In this document: in pieces, positions 27,674 to 40,719 of the stretch
Numbering within the stretch: the first letter of the stretch is position 1
Layout: the number at the start of each line of letters is the position of its first letter
Assembly (NCBI RefSeq): GCF_017744155.1
Contig: NZ_JAGHQT010000014.1
Coordinates: forward strand, 31,008 to 95,007
DNA length: 64,000 nt
Reading direction: 5' to 3'
From: Endozoicomonas sp. G2_1
Lineage (GTDB): Bacteria > Pseudomonadota > Gammaproteobacteria > Enterobacterales > Alteromonadaceae
Notes under the pieces: model-generated
Databases searched by the model: none
What the model saw: only the letters and a program-made list of their open reading frames with translations
What the model was told of the DNA's origin: nothing
Made by a program: the position numbers and the translations under genes

Positions 27674-28894
27674 CTACTTTTGGTTAAGTGCAGTAATTCT
27701 GCTCGATAAACTAAACAAGCGAATAAAACCTTCTGCGTGTTGTTGGTCGTAAACTTCGTCGGCACCGAAAGTGGCAAACTCCTCTGAGTACAAGCTGTTT
27801 GGTGAACGACGTTGGGTAACCGTTGCTTGGCCTTTGTAAAGTTTAACCACGACATCGCCAGTGACTTTTTCAGCCAGTGACGCTGCAGCAGCAAGCTGTG
27901 CTTTTGCCAATGGTGTGAACCAACGGCCATCGTAAATAACGTGTGAGAACTCAAGACCAATTGACTCTCTGAACTTGAGCGACTCTTTGTCTAAAATAAG
28001 GGTTTCTAAGCCTTTGTACGCCGCCATTAAAACAGTACCGCCCGGCGTTTCGTAACAACCGCGTGACTTCATGCCCACTAAGCGGTTTTCTACGATATCG
28101 ATACGACCAACGCCATGCGCAGCGGCTTTGTCGTTCAAGTAAACCAAAGCTTGGTAAGGCGACAACTCTTGACCATCAACAGCGGTTAATTGACCTTCTT
28201 TAAAGCTCAAAGTCACTGAACCTGGCTCGTTTGGAGCATCCATTGGATCAACAGTCATGGTCCACACTTCTTTAGACGGCTCACACCAAGGATCTTCTAA
28301 CTCACCGCCTTCGTGAGAAATATGCCAAGCGTTGGCATCGCGGCTGTAAATTTTAGTCAGTGACGCTGAACATGGAATATCGCGCTCGGCTAAGTAAGCC
28401 AATAAGTCTTCGCGAGAAACCATGTCCCACTCACGCCAAGGAGCAATAACCGTTAGCTCAGGCGCTAGTGCCGCGAAACAAGACTCGAAACGCACTTGGT
28501 CGTTACCCTTACCAGTACAGCCGTGACATACAGCGTCAGCACCTACTTTAAGCGCGACTTCAACGTGTGCTTTCGCAATCACTGGACGCGCCATTGAAGT
28601 ACCCAACAAGTACTGACCTTCGTAAACTGAACCCGTTTTTAAGATCGGGTAAATGTATTCTTTAACAAATTCTTCTTTTAAGTCGACAACGTGACACTCA
28701 GAGGCACCTGAGGCAATGGCTTTTTCTTTGATACCTTCAAGTTCTTCGTCACCTTGGCCAACATCGGCACAAAAGGCGACAACTTCACAACCGTCGTAGT
28801 TTTCTTTTAACCAAGGAATGATTGCCGAGGTGTCTAAACCACCTGAGTAGGCCAATACCACTTTTTTGATTTTTTTCTTTGCTGCTAATGCCAT
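27674..28894 (-). CDS. argG: Argininosuccinate synthase
   Basis: ATP-dependent joining of citrulline and aspartate to argininosuccinate. 406 aa, the usual short type. The N-terminal ATP pyrophosphatase loop [15 protein letters not shown], the [13 protein letters not shown] citrulline/aspartate-binding region, and [11 protein letters not shown] are all present. Fourth gene of argC-B-F-G-H(A) on the - strand; gaps to neighbours are 48 and 73 bases with no terminator seen, so co-transcription is likely. Confidence 0.97.
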   Translation of the reverse strand: MALAAKKKIKKVVLAYSGGLDTSAIIPWLKENYDGCEVVAFCADVGQGDEELEGIKEKAIASGASECHVVDLKEEFVKEYIYPILKTGSVYEGQYLLGTSMARPVIAKAHVEVALKVGADAVCHGCTGKGNDQVRFESCFAALAPELTVIAPWREWDMVSREDLLAYLAERDIPCSASLTKIYSRDANAWHISHEGGELEDPWCEPSKEVWTMTVDPMDAPNEPGSVTLSFKEGQLTAVDGQELSPYQALVYLNDKAAAHGVGRIDIVENRLVGMKSRGCYETPGGTVLMAAYKGLETLILDKESLKFRESIGLEFSHVIYDGRWFTPLAKAQLAAAASLAEKVTGDVVVKLYKGQATVTQRRSPNSLYSEEFATFGADEVYDQQHAEGFIRLFSLSSRITALNQK

Positions 28895-28967
28895 CTTCGT
28901 TTCCTAAATTCTATTCGTTTAAACTGTAAATTCTGTTCTTTTGCTGATTTCAGTACCGTTGATAAAA

Positions 28968-29879
28968 CTACTGAAAAAAGCTGACTAATACGGCGTTTTG
29001 CGCCCACATTCTGTTTTCTGCTTGTTGGAAAACCACTGCTAATTCGCTGTCGAATAGCTCAGTAGTGATTTCTTCTTCCAAATGCGCTGGCTGACAGTGC
29101 ATAACAATTTTCGCGCCGGTATCCGTCATCATTTGATGATTGACTTGATACGGCATAAATTTCGCCAAAATATCTTCAACCTTAGTATCATCACCCATCG
29201 ACACCCAAGTGTCGGTGTAAATCGCATCTTGTTGACCAAGGTCGCTAACATCTGAAGTTAATATTAGTTTAGCACCTGATTGCTCGGCAATTTTTAATGC
29301 TTTGTTAAACATTTCAGCACTAGGGCCATGACCAGGAGGACAGCACAATGTAAAGTCCATGCCAAGCGTTGCCGCCATAATCATCAATGAATTTGAGACG
29401 TTGTTGCCATCGCCAACATAAGCGAATTTGACTGCGCTTAAATCGTCAAAATTTTCCGCTAAGGTGACGAAATCGGCTAGGCCTTGGCATGGGTGGTAGC
29501 TATCGCAAAGCGCATTAACTACAGGCACACTGGCGTGCTCAGCAAGCTGCTGGATAGAGTTGTGACTAAAGACACGAGCGACGATAACATCGGCCCAGCA
29601 CGATAAGTTCTTCGCGTAATCACTGACTCGTTCACGTTCGCCGAGCTTGCCATTTTGTTGGCCTAAGTACAGTGCGTGACCACCAAGTTTGTTAATGCCT
29701 ATATCAAAGCTAACGTGAGTTCTCAATGATGGTTTTTCAAAAATCATGGCGACTGATTTGCCCGCCAAAACGTTTTGGTAATCTTGTGGTTTTGCTTTAA
29801 TTCTGATCGCTAAGGCAATCAAGTCGAGTAATTGTTGTTTTGATAGCTGATCGTCAGCTAAAAAGTTCTGTAACGACAT
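28968..29879 (-). CDS. argF: Ornithine carbamoyltransferase, short type
   Basis: Carbamoyl phosphate + ornithine to citrulline. 303 aa, shorter than the E. coli enzyme (334) and like the short ArgF of Shewanella/Moritella relatives. The carbamoyl-phosphate motif reads SLRTH (51-55), where the textbook motif is STRTR; Arg53 and Thr54 are kept and the last Arg is His. The carbamoyl-binding HPCQGLADF and the C-terminal HCQPAH (HCLPA in the usual enzyme) are present. Operon context between argB and argG makes the role clear. The His55 change is unusual. Confidence 0.94.
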   Translation of the reverse strand: MSLQNFLADDQLSKQQLLDLIALAIRIKAKPQDYQNVLAGKSVAMIFEKPSLRTHVSFDIGINKLGGHALYLGQQNGKLGERERVSDYAKNLSCWADVIVARVFSHNSIQQLAEHASVPVVNALCDSYHPCQGLADFVTLAENFDDLSAVKFAYVGDGNNVSNSLMIMAATLGMDFTLCCPPGHGPSAEMFNKALKIAEQSGAKLILTSDVSDLGQQDAIYTDTWVSMGDDTKVEDILAKFMPYQVNHQMMTDTGAKIVMHCQPAHLEEEITTELFDSELAVVFQQAENRMWAQNAVLVSFFQ

Positions 29880-29932
29880 AAGTAATTCTCGTGTTCTATC
29901 AATAAATGCGGTAATTAATGTTTAGACAAAAA

Positions 29933-30730
29933 CTAATAAGGCTGAATGCGGGTACCAGAAGCTTGGCTGTTTTCCGAGTTAGTGCTAACTAAAGTTAGGA
30001 TTTGCTCGGGCGTTTTCCAACTGGCAACCGCGATACTTCGTCGCAACTGTTGTGCTGCTGCTAGTGCTGCATTGACCTTCGCAGTCATACCGCCAGCAAT
30101 GACCCCTTGTTCAATCAATTGATTTGCTTGTTTGGCATCTAGGGTTGGTAAATACTCACCATCAGCACCTTTAACGCCATTAACATCGGTCAGTAATAAC
30201 AATTCGGCATTGAGTAACTGACAGATAATAACAGCGGCATCGTCGGCATTGACATTGACTAACTCACCACCAGCGAGCGCGCCAATGGATGAAATGACAG
30301 GTAAAAAGTTGGTTTTAATCAAAGTGTCGAGCAACTTGCTATCACCCGCACTAGGCTCGCCAACTAAACCCAAATCTTTATCACTAAGTTTACAGTTAAC
30401 CATGCCGCCATCAGCCAGTGATAGACCAACTGCAGTTAAACCTAAACTATTAGCAGTAGCGACAATCGACTTGTTGACGGTACCAGCAAGGGCACCGCTG
30501 ATAATTGGCATTTGCTCACTTGGTGTAACTCTAAGGCCAGCTTTTTTTTCTGTAGTAAAGTTTGCCTGCGCCAGCATGTCATCAACCACACAGCCACCGC
30601 CGTGTACTAACACGACTGGATGGCCTTTGAGCTCAGCGATCACTTTAAGCAGTGCTTGCAAAGCAGATTCGTGCTCTAAAATAGCTCCACCAATTTTAAT
30701 CACTAACGGTTTAACTTGGGTTGTGGTCAT
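29933..30730 (-). CDS. argB: Acetylglutamate kinase
   Basis: Phosphorylates N-acetylglutamate, the second arginine step. 265 aa, the short arginine-insensitive length. The amino-acid-kinase loops are visible: VIKIGGAILE, VLVHGGGCVVDDML, VNADDAAVIICQLL and the LTDVNGVKGADGEYLP sequence, then GGMTAKVNAAL for ATP/Lys binding. Preceded by argC with a 66-base gap that carries two tandem 17-bp repeats. Confidence 0.96.
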   Translation of the reverse strand: MTTTQVKPLVIKIGGAILEHESALQALLKVIAELKGHPVVLVHGGGCVVDDMLAQANFTTEKKAGLRVTPSEQMPIISGALAGTVNKSIVATANSLGLTAVGLSLADGGMVNCKLSDKDLGLVGEPSAGDSKLLDTLIKTNFLPVISSIGALAGGELVNVNADDAAVIICQLLNAELLLLTDVNGVKGADGEYLPTLDAKQANQLIEQGVIAGGMTAKVNAALAAAQQLRRSIAVASWKTPEQILTLVSTNSENSQASGTRIQPY

Positions 30731-30759
30731 TGCTTCTTCTCTTATACTTTTATTTTCTG

Positions 30760-30817
30760 GCTCAAGGCTTTTTTTAGCTCAAGGCTGTTGCTGGCACTAG
30801 GCTGTTGCTGGCACTAG
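30760..30817. repeat. Adjacent 17-bp tandem duplications at the argC/argB junction
   Basis: GCTGTTGCTGGCACTAG occurs twice in a row (30784-30800, 30801-30817); the argC stop lies in the first copy. Just before it, GCTCAAGGCT recurs at 30760-30769 and 30777-30786, also with a 17-base period. Likely slippage products; one copy encodes the last residues of ArgC. Confidence 0.85.
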
Positions 30818-31828
30818 ACTGTAGTGGCTTGGTAAGCCAAGTGACAAGTTCGCGCATTGAACGGCTTGAGAAGCCGCGCCTTTTAACAAGTTATCGATGG
30901 CACAACTGGCAACCACCACTTGCTTCTCTTCATCAACTTTGACGTGAACATCGGCAAATGGTGTGTAAGCAACATTGTCGATTTTCGGCCAAACTTCAGT
31001 TAGACGAACAATCTTTGAGTCTTGATAAGCGTCAACATAAGCTTGTTGAACTTGTTGTTCGGTAACACCAGCTTTTAATTGCAAAGTCACGGTCGCTAAC
31101 AAACCGCGTTTGTACGGTGCTAGATGCGGGTTGAAAATCACCTGCGCGCCCGCTTCTTGACTAATTTCAGGCTGATGTCTGTGCTGTAAAATGTTGTATG
31201 GCGTTAAGCTCACTTCGTTAAAACTAGTAGCTAACGAGGCTTTGCGCCCGGCACCGCTAACGCCGCTAATACCGTTAACAACAATCAAGCCATTTTCTTG
31301 CGCTAAACCATTGGTCATCAGAGGTTTTAATGCCGTTAAACTGGCGGTTGGGTAACAACCTGGCACTGCCACTAATTGAGTGTTTTGCAAATCCGCTTCC
31401 AGCCACTCGGCTAAACCGTATTCAGCGCTGGCAAGGGCGTTTAAATCACTGTGCTCAAAACCGTAGTAAGTTGGATAGTCAGCGGCTTGTTTGAGGCGAA
31501 AGCCACCGGAAAGATCGAATACTTTAATACCGGCGTTGACGAACTTACCGCCCCAGTCGGCTGAAAATTCGTGTGGTGTTGCAAAAAATACGGTATCGGG
31601 TTTATTGTCGCTGGCGATAGTTTGTTCAAACCAATCGGCGGAAAACGCCGTCAATGGCAAGTCGCAAACGCCCTGCCAACGTGGGTGTAATTGACTAAAA
31701 CGCAAATTGGCAGAATCGCTGTTTTCAGAAACCAGCAAATCGCTGATCTCAATTTGGTCGTGTTGTATCAGTAACGCGATAAGCTCTGCGCCAACATAAC
31801 CACTTGCTCCAACTACTGCCGCTTTCAT
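30797..31828 (-). CDS. argC: N-acetyl-gamma-glutamyl-phosphate reductase
   Basis: NADPH-dependent third step of arginine synthesis. From ATG 31828 the protein starts MKAAVVGASGYVGAELIALL, the usual N-terminus; an in-frame ATG 54 bases upstream would add residues with no family support. Catalytic Cys lies in VAVPGCYPTASLTALKPL. The C-terminal SLVPATA arises from a 17-bp tandem duplication. First gene of the operon, preceded by a long leader with a palindromic ARG operator. Confidence 0.95.
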   Translation of the reverse strand: MKAAVVGASGYVGAELIALLIQHDQIEISDLLVSENSDSANLRFSQLHPRWQGVCDLPLTAFSADWFEQTIASDNKPDTVFFATPHEFSADWGGKFVNAGIKVFDLSGGFRLKQAADYPTYYGFEHSDLNALASAEYGLAEWLEADLQNTQLVAVPGCYPTASLTALKPLMTNGLAQENGLIVVNGISGVSGAGRKASLATSFNEVSLTPYNILQHRHQPEISQEAGAQVIFNPHLAPYKRGLLATVTLQLKAGVTEQQVQQAYVDAYQDSKIVRLTEVWPKIDNVAYTPFADVHVKVDEEKQVVVASCAIDNLLKGAASQAVQCANLSLGLPSHYSLVPATA

Positions 31829-31979
31829 AAATAGGTCAACCTTTTCGTTTAGATTTGCAAATTTTTTGCATAATTCAATCAATTATAGGCGATTATTTAT
31901 ACCGACTTTTGCTATTGGACTAGCGTCGAAGTCAAAGAAAAATGACCAGCCTAATTTAATATGGTGCAAAGGTAACAGT

Positions 31980-32020
31980 TAAAATATATTTATGCAATAA
32001 ATTAGCATAAATATATTTTA
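31980..32020. promoter_or_regulatory. ArgR operator: two ARG-box-like elements in a perfect palindrome
   Basis: Perfect inverted repeat with 16-bp arms (31980-31995, 32005-32020) and 9-base centre. It can be read as two imperfect 18-bp ARG boxes (31981-31998, 32002-32019) separated by 3 bp, i.e. 21 bp centre to centre, the spacing of E. coli ArgR operators. The inner half-sites are ATGCA/TGCAT; the outer halves are degenerate. A weak -35/-10 pair can be drawn through it on the - strand (TTATGC, 16 bp, TATATT). Confidence 0.65.
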
Positions 32021-32151
32021 TTGAGTGTTATAAACTCAGGTTAAGAGTCAATTAACCAGCATTAAAACAGCTAATGATTACAAGGATATGACTGTAAAAA
32101 CAGCAAAAGAGAAGGAAAGTTAAACTCAGAAAAAAGAGAAATGAATTTTTA

Positions 32152-32186
32152 TTAACGGCAAAGTTGTTTAAAAACTTTGCCGTTAA
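32152..32186 (-). terminator. Strong hairpin after metF
   Basis: Perfect 14-bp inverted repeat (32152-32165, 32173-32186) with 7-base loop, 17 bases past the metF stop. The - strand continues with ATAAAAATTC rather than a T run, so it is only a probable transcript end. Confidence 0.6.
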
Positions 32187-32203
32187 GCACTAATTGCAAC
32201 GCG

Positions 32204-35583
<3,380 letters not shown>

Positions 35584-35614
35584 CTCATTCTACTTCTAGT
35601 TGTTTTTCTAAGTA

Positions 35615-36778
35615 TTAAAGCGCTTGTTGACTCGCAGCCAAGCCTTGGCGCAAATCATTAATAATATCTTCAACGTCTTCAATGCCTACCGCAATGCGCA
35701 CCAAAGACTGGCTGATACCAGCAGCCTCTTGTGCTTCTAATTCCATACCAGCATGGGTCATGGTCGACGGGTGACTAATTAAGCTTTCAACACCCCCAAG
35801 CGACTGCGCTAGTGTAAATAACTCAAGGTTAGCAAATAACGCTTTTACCGCTTCGACACCGCCCTTTACTTCAAAACTCATCATGGCACCAAAATCACTT
35901 TGCTGACGCTTAGCAAGCTCGTGACTCGGGTGGTCCGCTAGCCCCGGGTAGTAGACTTTTTCTACCGCCGGATGGTTAACTAAAAATTCGGCAACGCGAT
36001 TGGCGTTTTCTTGGTGTTGTTTCATTCTCAGTGGCAAAGTCTTCAAACCGCGTGATACTAAGTAGCTGTCAAAAGCTGAACCGGTGATACCGATACAGTT
36101 GGCCCACCACGCAAGCTCATCGCCTATTGCTTGGTCTTTAGCAATCACAACTCCGGCAACAACATCGGTGTGGCCATTGATAAACTTAGTGGTTGAATGG
36201 AAAACAATATCGGCACCAAGCGCTAGTGGCTGCTGTAAAAACGGCGACAAAAACGTATTATCAACTGCGACTAATGCTCCGACGTCGTGGCTTGCTTTAG
36301 CAATTGCTTCAATATCAACCAAGCGCAATAAAGGGTTACTCGGCGTTTCAATTAACACTAGCTTTGGTCGTCTCACTAGGGCGTCTGCCAATGCTTGAGG
36401 ATCGTTTTGGTCAACGACCAAGAGCTTAAAATTGCCTTTATTAGCCAAGTGGGTGTACAAACGGTAACTACCGCCATAGCAATCATGGGGAATCACCATT
36501 AAGTCGTCAGTAGTCAGCAACTGACAAAGTAAATGAGCAGCGGCTAATCCTGTACTAGTAACCACACCAACCGCACCGCCTTCCAAGTCAGCCATCACCT
36601 TAGCCAATGTCGCACGAGTAGGATTACCGGTGCGGGAATAATCAAAATCGCGTTTTTGATTGAAGCCTTTTAATGAATATGTGCTCGAAAGGTGAATCGG
36701 AGCAACCACAGCACCGTGATGCTGATCACTATTAATACCTGCGCGAACCGCTCTAGTAGCAAGTTTGTAGCCTGTCAT
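35615..36778 (-). CDS. metB: Cystathionine gamma-synthase
   Basis: PLP enzyme joining activated homoserine and cysteine to cystathionine. About 387 aa from ATG 36778 (MTGYKLATRAVRAG); the in-frame start seven codons upstream lacks a ribosome site, while GGAG lies 8 bases before 36778. The PLP-lysine lies in DIVFHSTTKFINGHTDVVAG, and the C-terminal SLGGVESLISHPSTMTHAG is typical of the family. First gene of metB-metL-metF, divergent from metJ. Confidence 0.94.
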   Translation of the reverse strand: MTGYKLATRAVRAGINSDQHHGAVVAPIHLSSTYSLKGFNQKRDFDYSRTGNPTRATLAKVMADLEGGAVGVVTSTGLAAAHLLCQLLTTDDLMVIPHDCYGGSYRLYTHLANKGNFKLLVVDQNDPQALADALVRRPKLVLIETPSNPLLRLVDIEAIAKASHDVGALVAVDNTFLSPFLQQPLALGADIVFHSTTKFINGHTDVVAGVVIAKDQAIGDELAWWANCIGITGSAFDSYLVSRGLKTLPLRMKQHQENANRVAEFLVNHPAVEKVYYPGLADHPSHELAKRQQSDFGAMMSFEVKGGVEAVKALFANLELFTLAQSLGGVESLISHPSTMTHAGMELEAQEAAGISQSLVRIAVGIEDVEDIINDLRQGLAASQQAL

Positions 36779-36808
36779 GTTTACTCCGTTTTTTAGCAAC
36801 TAAATTTT

Positions 36809-36840
36809 AGATGTTTGGACGTCTATAAATCTAAACGGTT
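36809..36840. promoter_or_regulatory. Met box array B (four tandem 8-mers)
   Basis: AGATGTTT-GGACGTCT-ATAAATCT-AAACGGTT compared with the MetJ consensus AGACGTCT; the second is nearly perfect. The array covers the -10 and initial transcribed region of metB. Confidence 0.85.
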
Positions 36841-36856
36841 TACTAGGAGTGGTCAA
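36828..36856 (-). promoter_or_regulatory. metB promoter
   Basis: On the - strand TTGACC (36856-36851), 17 bp, TAGATT (36833-36828). The -10 lies inside Met box array B, so MetJ binding should block RNA polymerase. Confidence 0.7.
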
Positions 36857-36864
36857 GAAGTTTT

Positions 36865-36888
36865 AGACATCTAAACTTCTACACATTC
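36865..36888. promoter_or_regulatory. Met box array A (three tandem 8-mers)
   Basis: AGACATCT-AAACTTCT-ACACATTC. It lies just upstream of both the metB -35 and the metJ -35, so one MetJ assembly could repress both directions. Confidence 0.8.
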
Positions 36889-36891
36889 ATA

Positions 36892-36919
36892 TTGACTCAA
36901 AAGCCACAACCAGTAAAAT
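36892..36919 (+). promoter_or_regulatory. metJ promoter
   Basis: TTGACT (36892-36897), 16 bp, TAAAAT (36914-36919), then TGAGGT as ribosome site before ATG 36952. Array A ends four bases upstream of the -35. Confidence 0.7.
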
Positions 36920-36951
36920 GACCTTGGGCAAGATAATAACTGAGGTAATCT

Positions 36952-37287
36952 ATGGCAGAATGGAATGGCGAATATATAAACCCATACGCCGAACACGGAA
37001 AAAAAAGTGAACAAGTAAAAAAAATCACCGTATCCATTCCCTTACGTGTATTAAAAGTGCTTACCGACGAAAGAACTCGTCGCCAAGTAAACAACTTGCG
37101 CCACGCCACTAATAGCGAGCTATTGTGTGAAGCATTTCTACATGCATTTACCGGTCAGCCACTACCTGATGACACAGATTTAGCTAAAGACAATACTGAA
37201 AAGCTACCGGCCAGCGTTCGAAAAATATTAGAAGAACAAGGTATCACCGACTTTAGCGTTTTCGAAATAGACGAAGAAGAAAGTTAA
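36952..37287 (+). CDS. metJ: Methionine repressor MetJ
   Basis: S-adenosylmethionine-dependent ribbon-helix-helix repressor of methionine genes, 111 aa (E. coli 105). The N-terminal [20 protein letters not shown] and the DNA-contacting strand [20 protein letters not shown] are family hallmarks; the SAM-binding [20 protein letters not shown] is conserved. Divergent from metB with Met boxes between, as in E. coli. It should control itself and metBLF. Confidence 0.97.
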   Translation: MAEWNGEYINPYAEHGKKSEQVKKITVSIPLRVLKVLTDERTRRQVNNLRHATNSELLCEAFLHAFTGQPLPDDTDLAKDNTEKLPASVRKILEEQGITDFSVFEIDEEES

Positions 37288-37378
37288 AATTATTAGTTGA
37301 TTGAGGTTAACTCAAGGCTATTACTAACAAACAAAAAACTAACCAATAAAAAAGTAACTAATAAAAAATGACGAAAAC

Positions 37379-37408
37379 AAAAACGCCGCTTAATTAAGCG
37401 GCGTTTTT
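37379..37408. terminator. Bidirectional terminator between metJ and malic enzyme
   Basis: Perfect palindrome with 15-bp arms around AATT, with A and T runs at the ends; the core GCCGCTTAATTAAGCGGC makes a stable stem for both convergent transcripts. Confidence 0.9.
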
Positions 37409-37427
37409 GTTTCTACAACTTAATGAC

Positions 37428-38675
37428 TTAAGCCATGTAATTTTCAGGTAAGTCGATACTGGCAACACCTGAATCAATCGCAGCTTGTGCTACAGCTTTA
37501 GACACTTGAGATAGCAAACGCGGATCCATTGGTTTTGGAATAATATACTCAGCACCAAACGTTAAGCTATCAACACCTGCAGCCGTTAGTACTTCTTGTG
37601 GTACTGGCTGTTTTGCAATTTCGCGAATCGCGTTAACCGCCGCCACCTTCATTTCTTCATTAATGGCACGTGCTCTTACATCTAAAGCACCGCGGAAAAT
37701 AAACGGGAAACACAAGACGTTGTTAACTTGGTTCGGATAGTCTGAACGGCCTGTTGCAATAATGACATCATCGCGAGTAGCACGTGCCAATTCAGGTTTA
37801 ATTTCAGGATCTGGATTTGAACAGGCGAATACCACTGGCTTTTCAGCCATTAACGCCAGCTGCTCAGCACTCAATAGGTTCGGACCAGAAACACCAACGA
37901 AAACGTCAGCACCAGCAATAGCGTCGTCGAGAGTACGCTTATCGGTATTATTGGCGAATAATTTTTTATACTCGTTTAAATCATCGCGACGCGTGTGAAT
38001 AACGCCTTTGCGATCCAACATATAAATTCGTTCCCGTTGCGCACCACAGCTCACTAAAAGCTCCATACAAGCAATTGCAGCAGCACCAGCGCCCAAACAA
38101 ACGATATTGGCATTGGTGATATCTTTGCCTTGAACTTCTAATGCGTTCAACATGCCCGCAGCAGTAACAATGGCTGTACCGTGTTGATCATCGTGGAAAA
38201 TAGGAATTTTACAACGTTCAATAAGGGCTTTTTCAATTTCAAAACACTCAGGTGCTTTAATATCTTCTAAGTTAATACCACCAAAAGTATCAGCGATATT
38301 GGCAACGGTGTTAACAAACTCTTCAACCGTTTTGTGCTTAACTTCGATATCAAACGAGTCGATATTAGCAAAGCGTTTGAACAACAATGCTTTACCTTCC
38401 ATCACTGGCTTAGACGCCATTGGACCAAGATTACCTAAACCTAGAATTGCTGTGCCGTTTGAAATAACAGCCACTGTGTTACCTTTACCCGTGTACTTGT
38501 AAACATCGTCTGGGTTGTCGGCAATTTCGCGTACAGGCTCAGCAACACCCGGGCTATATGCGAGTGATAAGTCTAAGGCTGTTTCTGCGGGTTTAGTTAA
38601 CTCAACACTAATTTTACCTGGGGCAGGTTGAGCGTGGTAATCAAGTGCTTGTTGACGTAAGTCAGTCATTTTCAT
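37428..38675 (-). CDS. NADP-dependent malic enzyme, short form
   Basis: Oxidative decarboxylation of malate to pyruvate with NAD(P)H. 415 aa, N-terminal malic domain (LSLAYSPGVAEPVREI, GLGNLGPMASKPVMEGKALLF, FHDDQHGTAIV) and C-terminal NAD-binding domain (IVCLGAGAAAIACMELLVSC). It lacks the phosphotransacetylase-like extension of E. coli MaeB (759 aa), so it is the short enzyme seen in many marine genera; I give no symbol. The start has AGGA at close spacing. Monocistronic between terminators. Confidence 0.93.
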   Translation of the reverse strand: MKMTDLRQQALDYHAQPAPGKISVELTKPAETALDLSLAYSPGVAEPVREIADNPDDVYKYTGKGNTVAVISNGTAILGLGNLGPMASKPVMEGKALLFKRFANIDSFDIEVKHKTVEEFVNTVANIADTFGGINLEDIKAPECFEIEKALIERCKIPIFHDDQHGTAIVTAAGMLNALEVQGKDITNANIVCLGAGAAAIACMELLVSCGAQRERIYMLDRKGVIHTRRDDLNEYKKLFANNTDKRTLDDAIAGADVFVGVSGPNLLSAEQLALMAEKPVVFACSNPDPEIKPELARATRDDVIIATGRSDYPNQVNNVLCFPFIFRGALDVRARAINEEMKVAAVNAIREIAKQPVPQEVLTAAGVDSLTFGAEYIIPKPMDPRLLSQVSKAVAQAAIDSGVASIDLPENYMA

Positions 38676-39028
38676 TAGGTCCTAATGCGTTAATCTGTGA
38701 TTGTTGTTTCAAATATTCTTATCAATTATTTTCAATATAATAGTATTTTATAATAGTAAGCCAAGGCAAGCTCAGATTGTTATAATTAAGCACTTATGGT
38801 GAGTTTACCTTGGAATCTACACTCAAACTATCTCAGTATAGATGAGCGCAATTCGAGCTTATCAAAGCAGCTGATAAAAAACTTATTGTTGTAGCCAATA
38901 ATTAATATCGATTTAGCTTATCTTATAAACAGTAGGATACATTGAGTGTTGGAAACAAAAAAGCCAGCATCAACTGCTGGCTTTTTGGCGATAGCTTGAC
39001 TAACTTGTGTCGTTAGTAAACGATGGTA
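38676..39028. other. Intergenic region malic enzyme to purA
   Basis: 353 bases with no supported gene. The AT-rich part at 38700-38760 should hold the malic enzyme promoter on the - strand and carries a direct repeat ATAATAGTA (38737-38745, 38750-38758). The rest up to the purA terminator shows nothing I can identify. Confidence 0.5.
38957..38987 (-). terminator. Terminator of purA (bidirectional)
   Basis: AGCCAGCA/TGCTGGCT stem (38962-38969, 38975-38982), 5-base loop. On the - strand it is followed by a run of six T's (38962-38957); the + strand also has a T run. Confidence 0.93.
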
Positions 39029-40348
<1,320 letters not shown>

Positions 40349-40447
40349 TTAGGCGGGGATTCTATCAAATATAAATTAGCAGTCCAAGGATTTATTGGCG
40401 CTTTTTAATACAATTTAGCACTTGGTTAAAAGTGCTTTTAAAAGCTG

Positions 40448-40639
40448 CTATGACGAATAGGCTAAGGTAAACAAAAATAATCCAATGGCGACAATGATTA
40501 AGCCAAAAGTACGAATTTGACCAGCTGGTTCCTGAGCAATTTTGGCGACGTAACTGCGCCATTTATTTGGGAATAACGCAGGAATAAGTCCTTCGATAAT
40601 AAGTGCCAAAGCAAATGCCAACAACAATGTATCAACCAT
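40448..40639 (-). CDS. yjeT: DUF2065 small membrane protein (YjeT-like)
   Basis: 63-aa inner-membrane protein with two hydrophobic helices (LLLAFALALIIEGLIPALF and IRTFGLIIVAIGLFLFTLAY). Function unknown; the family regularly lies between hflC and purA. Here a hairpin terminator lies immediately upstream, so it may be expressed at a low read-through level or from a promoter within that region. AGGT before the ATG serves as ribosome site. Confidence 0.88.
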   Translation of the reverse strand: MVDTLLLAFALALIIEGLIPALFPNKWRSYVAKIAQEPAGQIRTFGLIIVAIGLFLFTLAYSS

Positions 40640-40650
40640 AAATTACCTAT

Positions 40651-40693
40651 AAAAAAACACCGAGTCACTATTTATCATAGCTTCTCGGTGTTT
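40651..40693 (-). terminator. Terminator after hflC
   Basis: 10-bp stem AAACACCGAG/CTCGGTGTTT (40655-40664, 40684-40693) with a 19-base loop, followed by seven T's on the - strand. It sits 12 bases before the yjeT start. Confidence 0.75.
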
Positions 40694-40719
40694 ATTAATC
40701 GAACTATCCCAAACTTAGG

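Larger units (their letters stand above)
31829..32203. other. Intergenic region argC to metF
   Basis: 375 bases without a gene. From the argC side it holds a leader of about 150 bases with a TATAAT on the - strand near 31880 lacking a good -35, the palindromic ARG operator (31980-32020), an AT-rich spacer, and the hairpin after metF (32152-32186). argE, which is divergent from argC in many relatives, is absent here. Confidence 0.6.

Noticed and set aside
27658..27960. 100-aa - strand frame overlapping the end of argG
   Set aside because: Out-of-frame shadow of argG with no family features.
38737..38758. ATAATAGTA direct repeat as a regulator site
   Set aside because: AT-rich, short and in a likely promoter; not distinguishable from chance.
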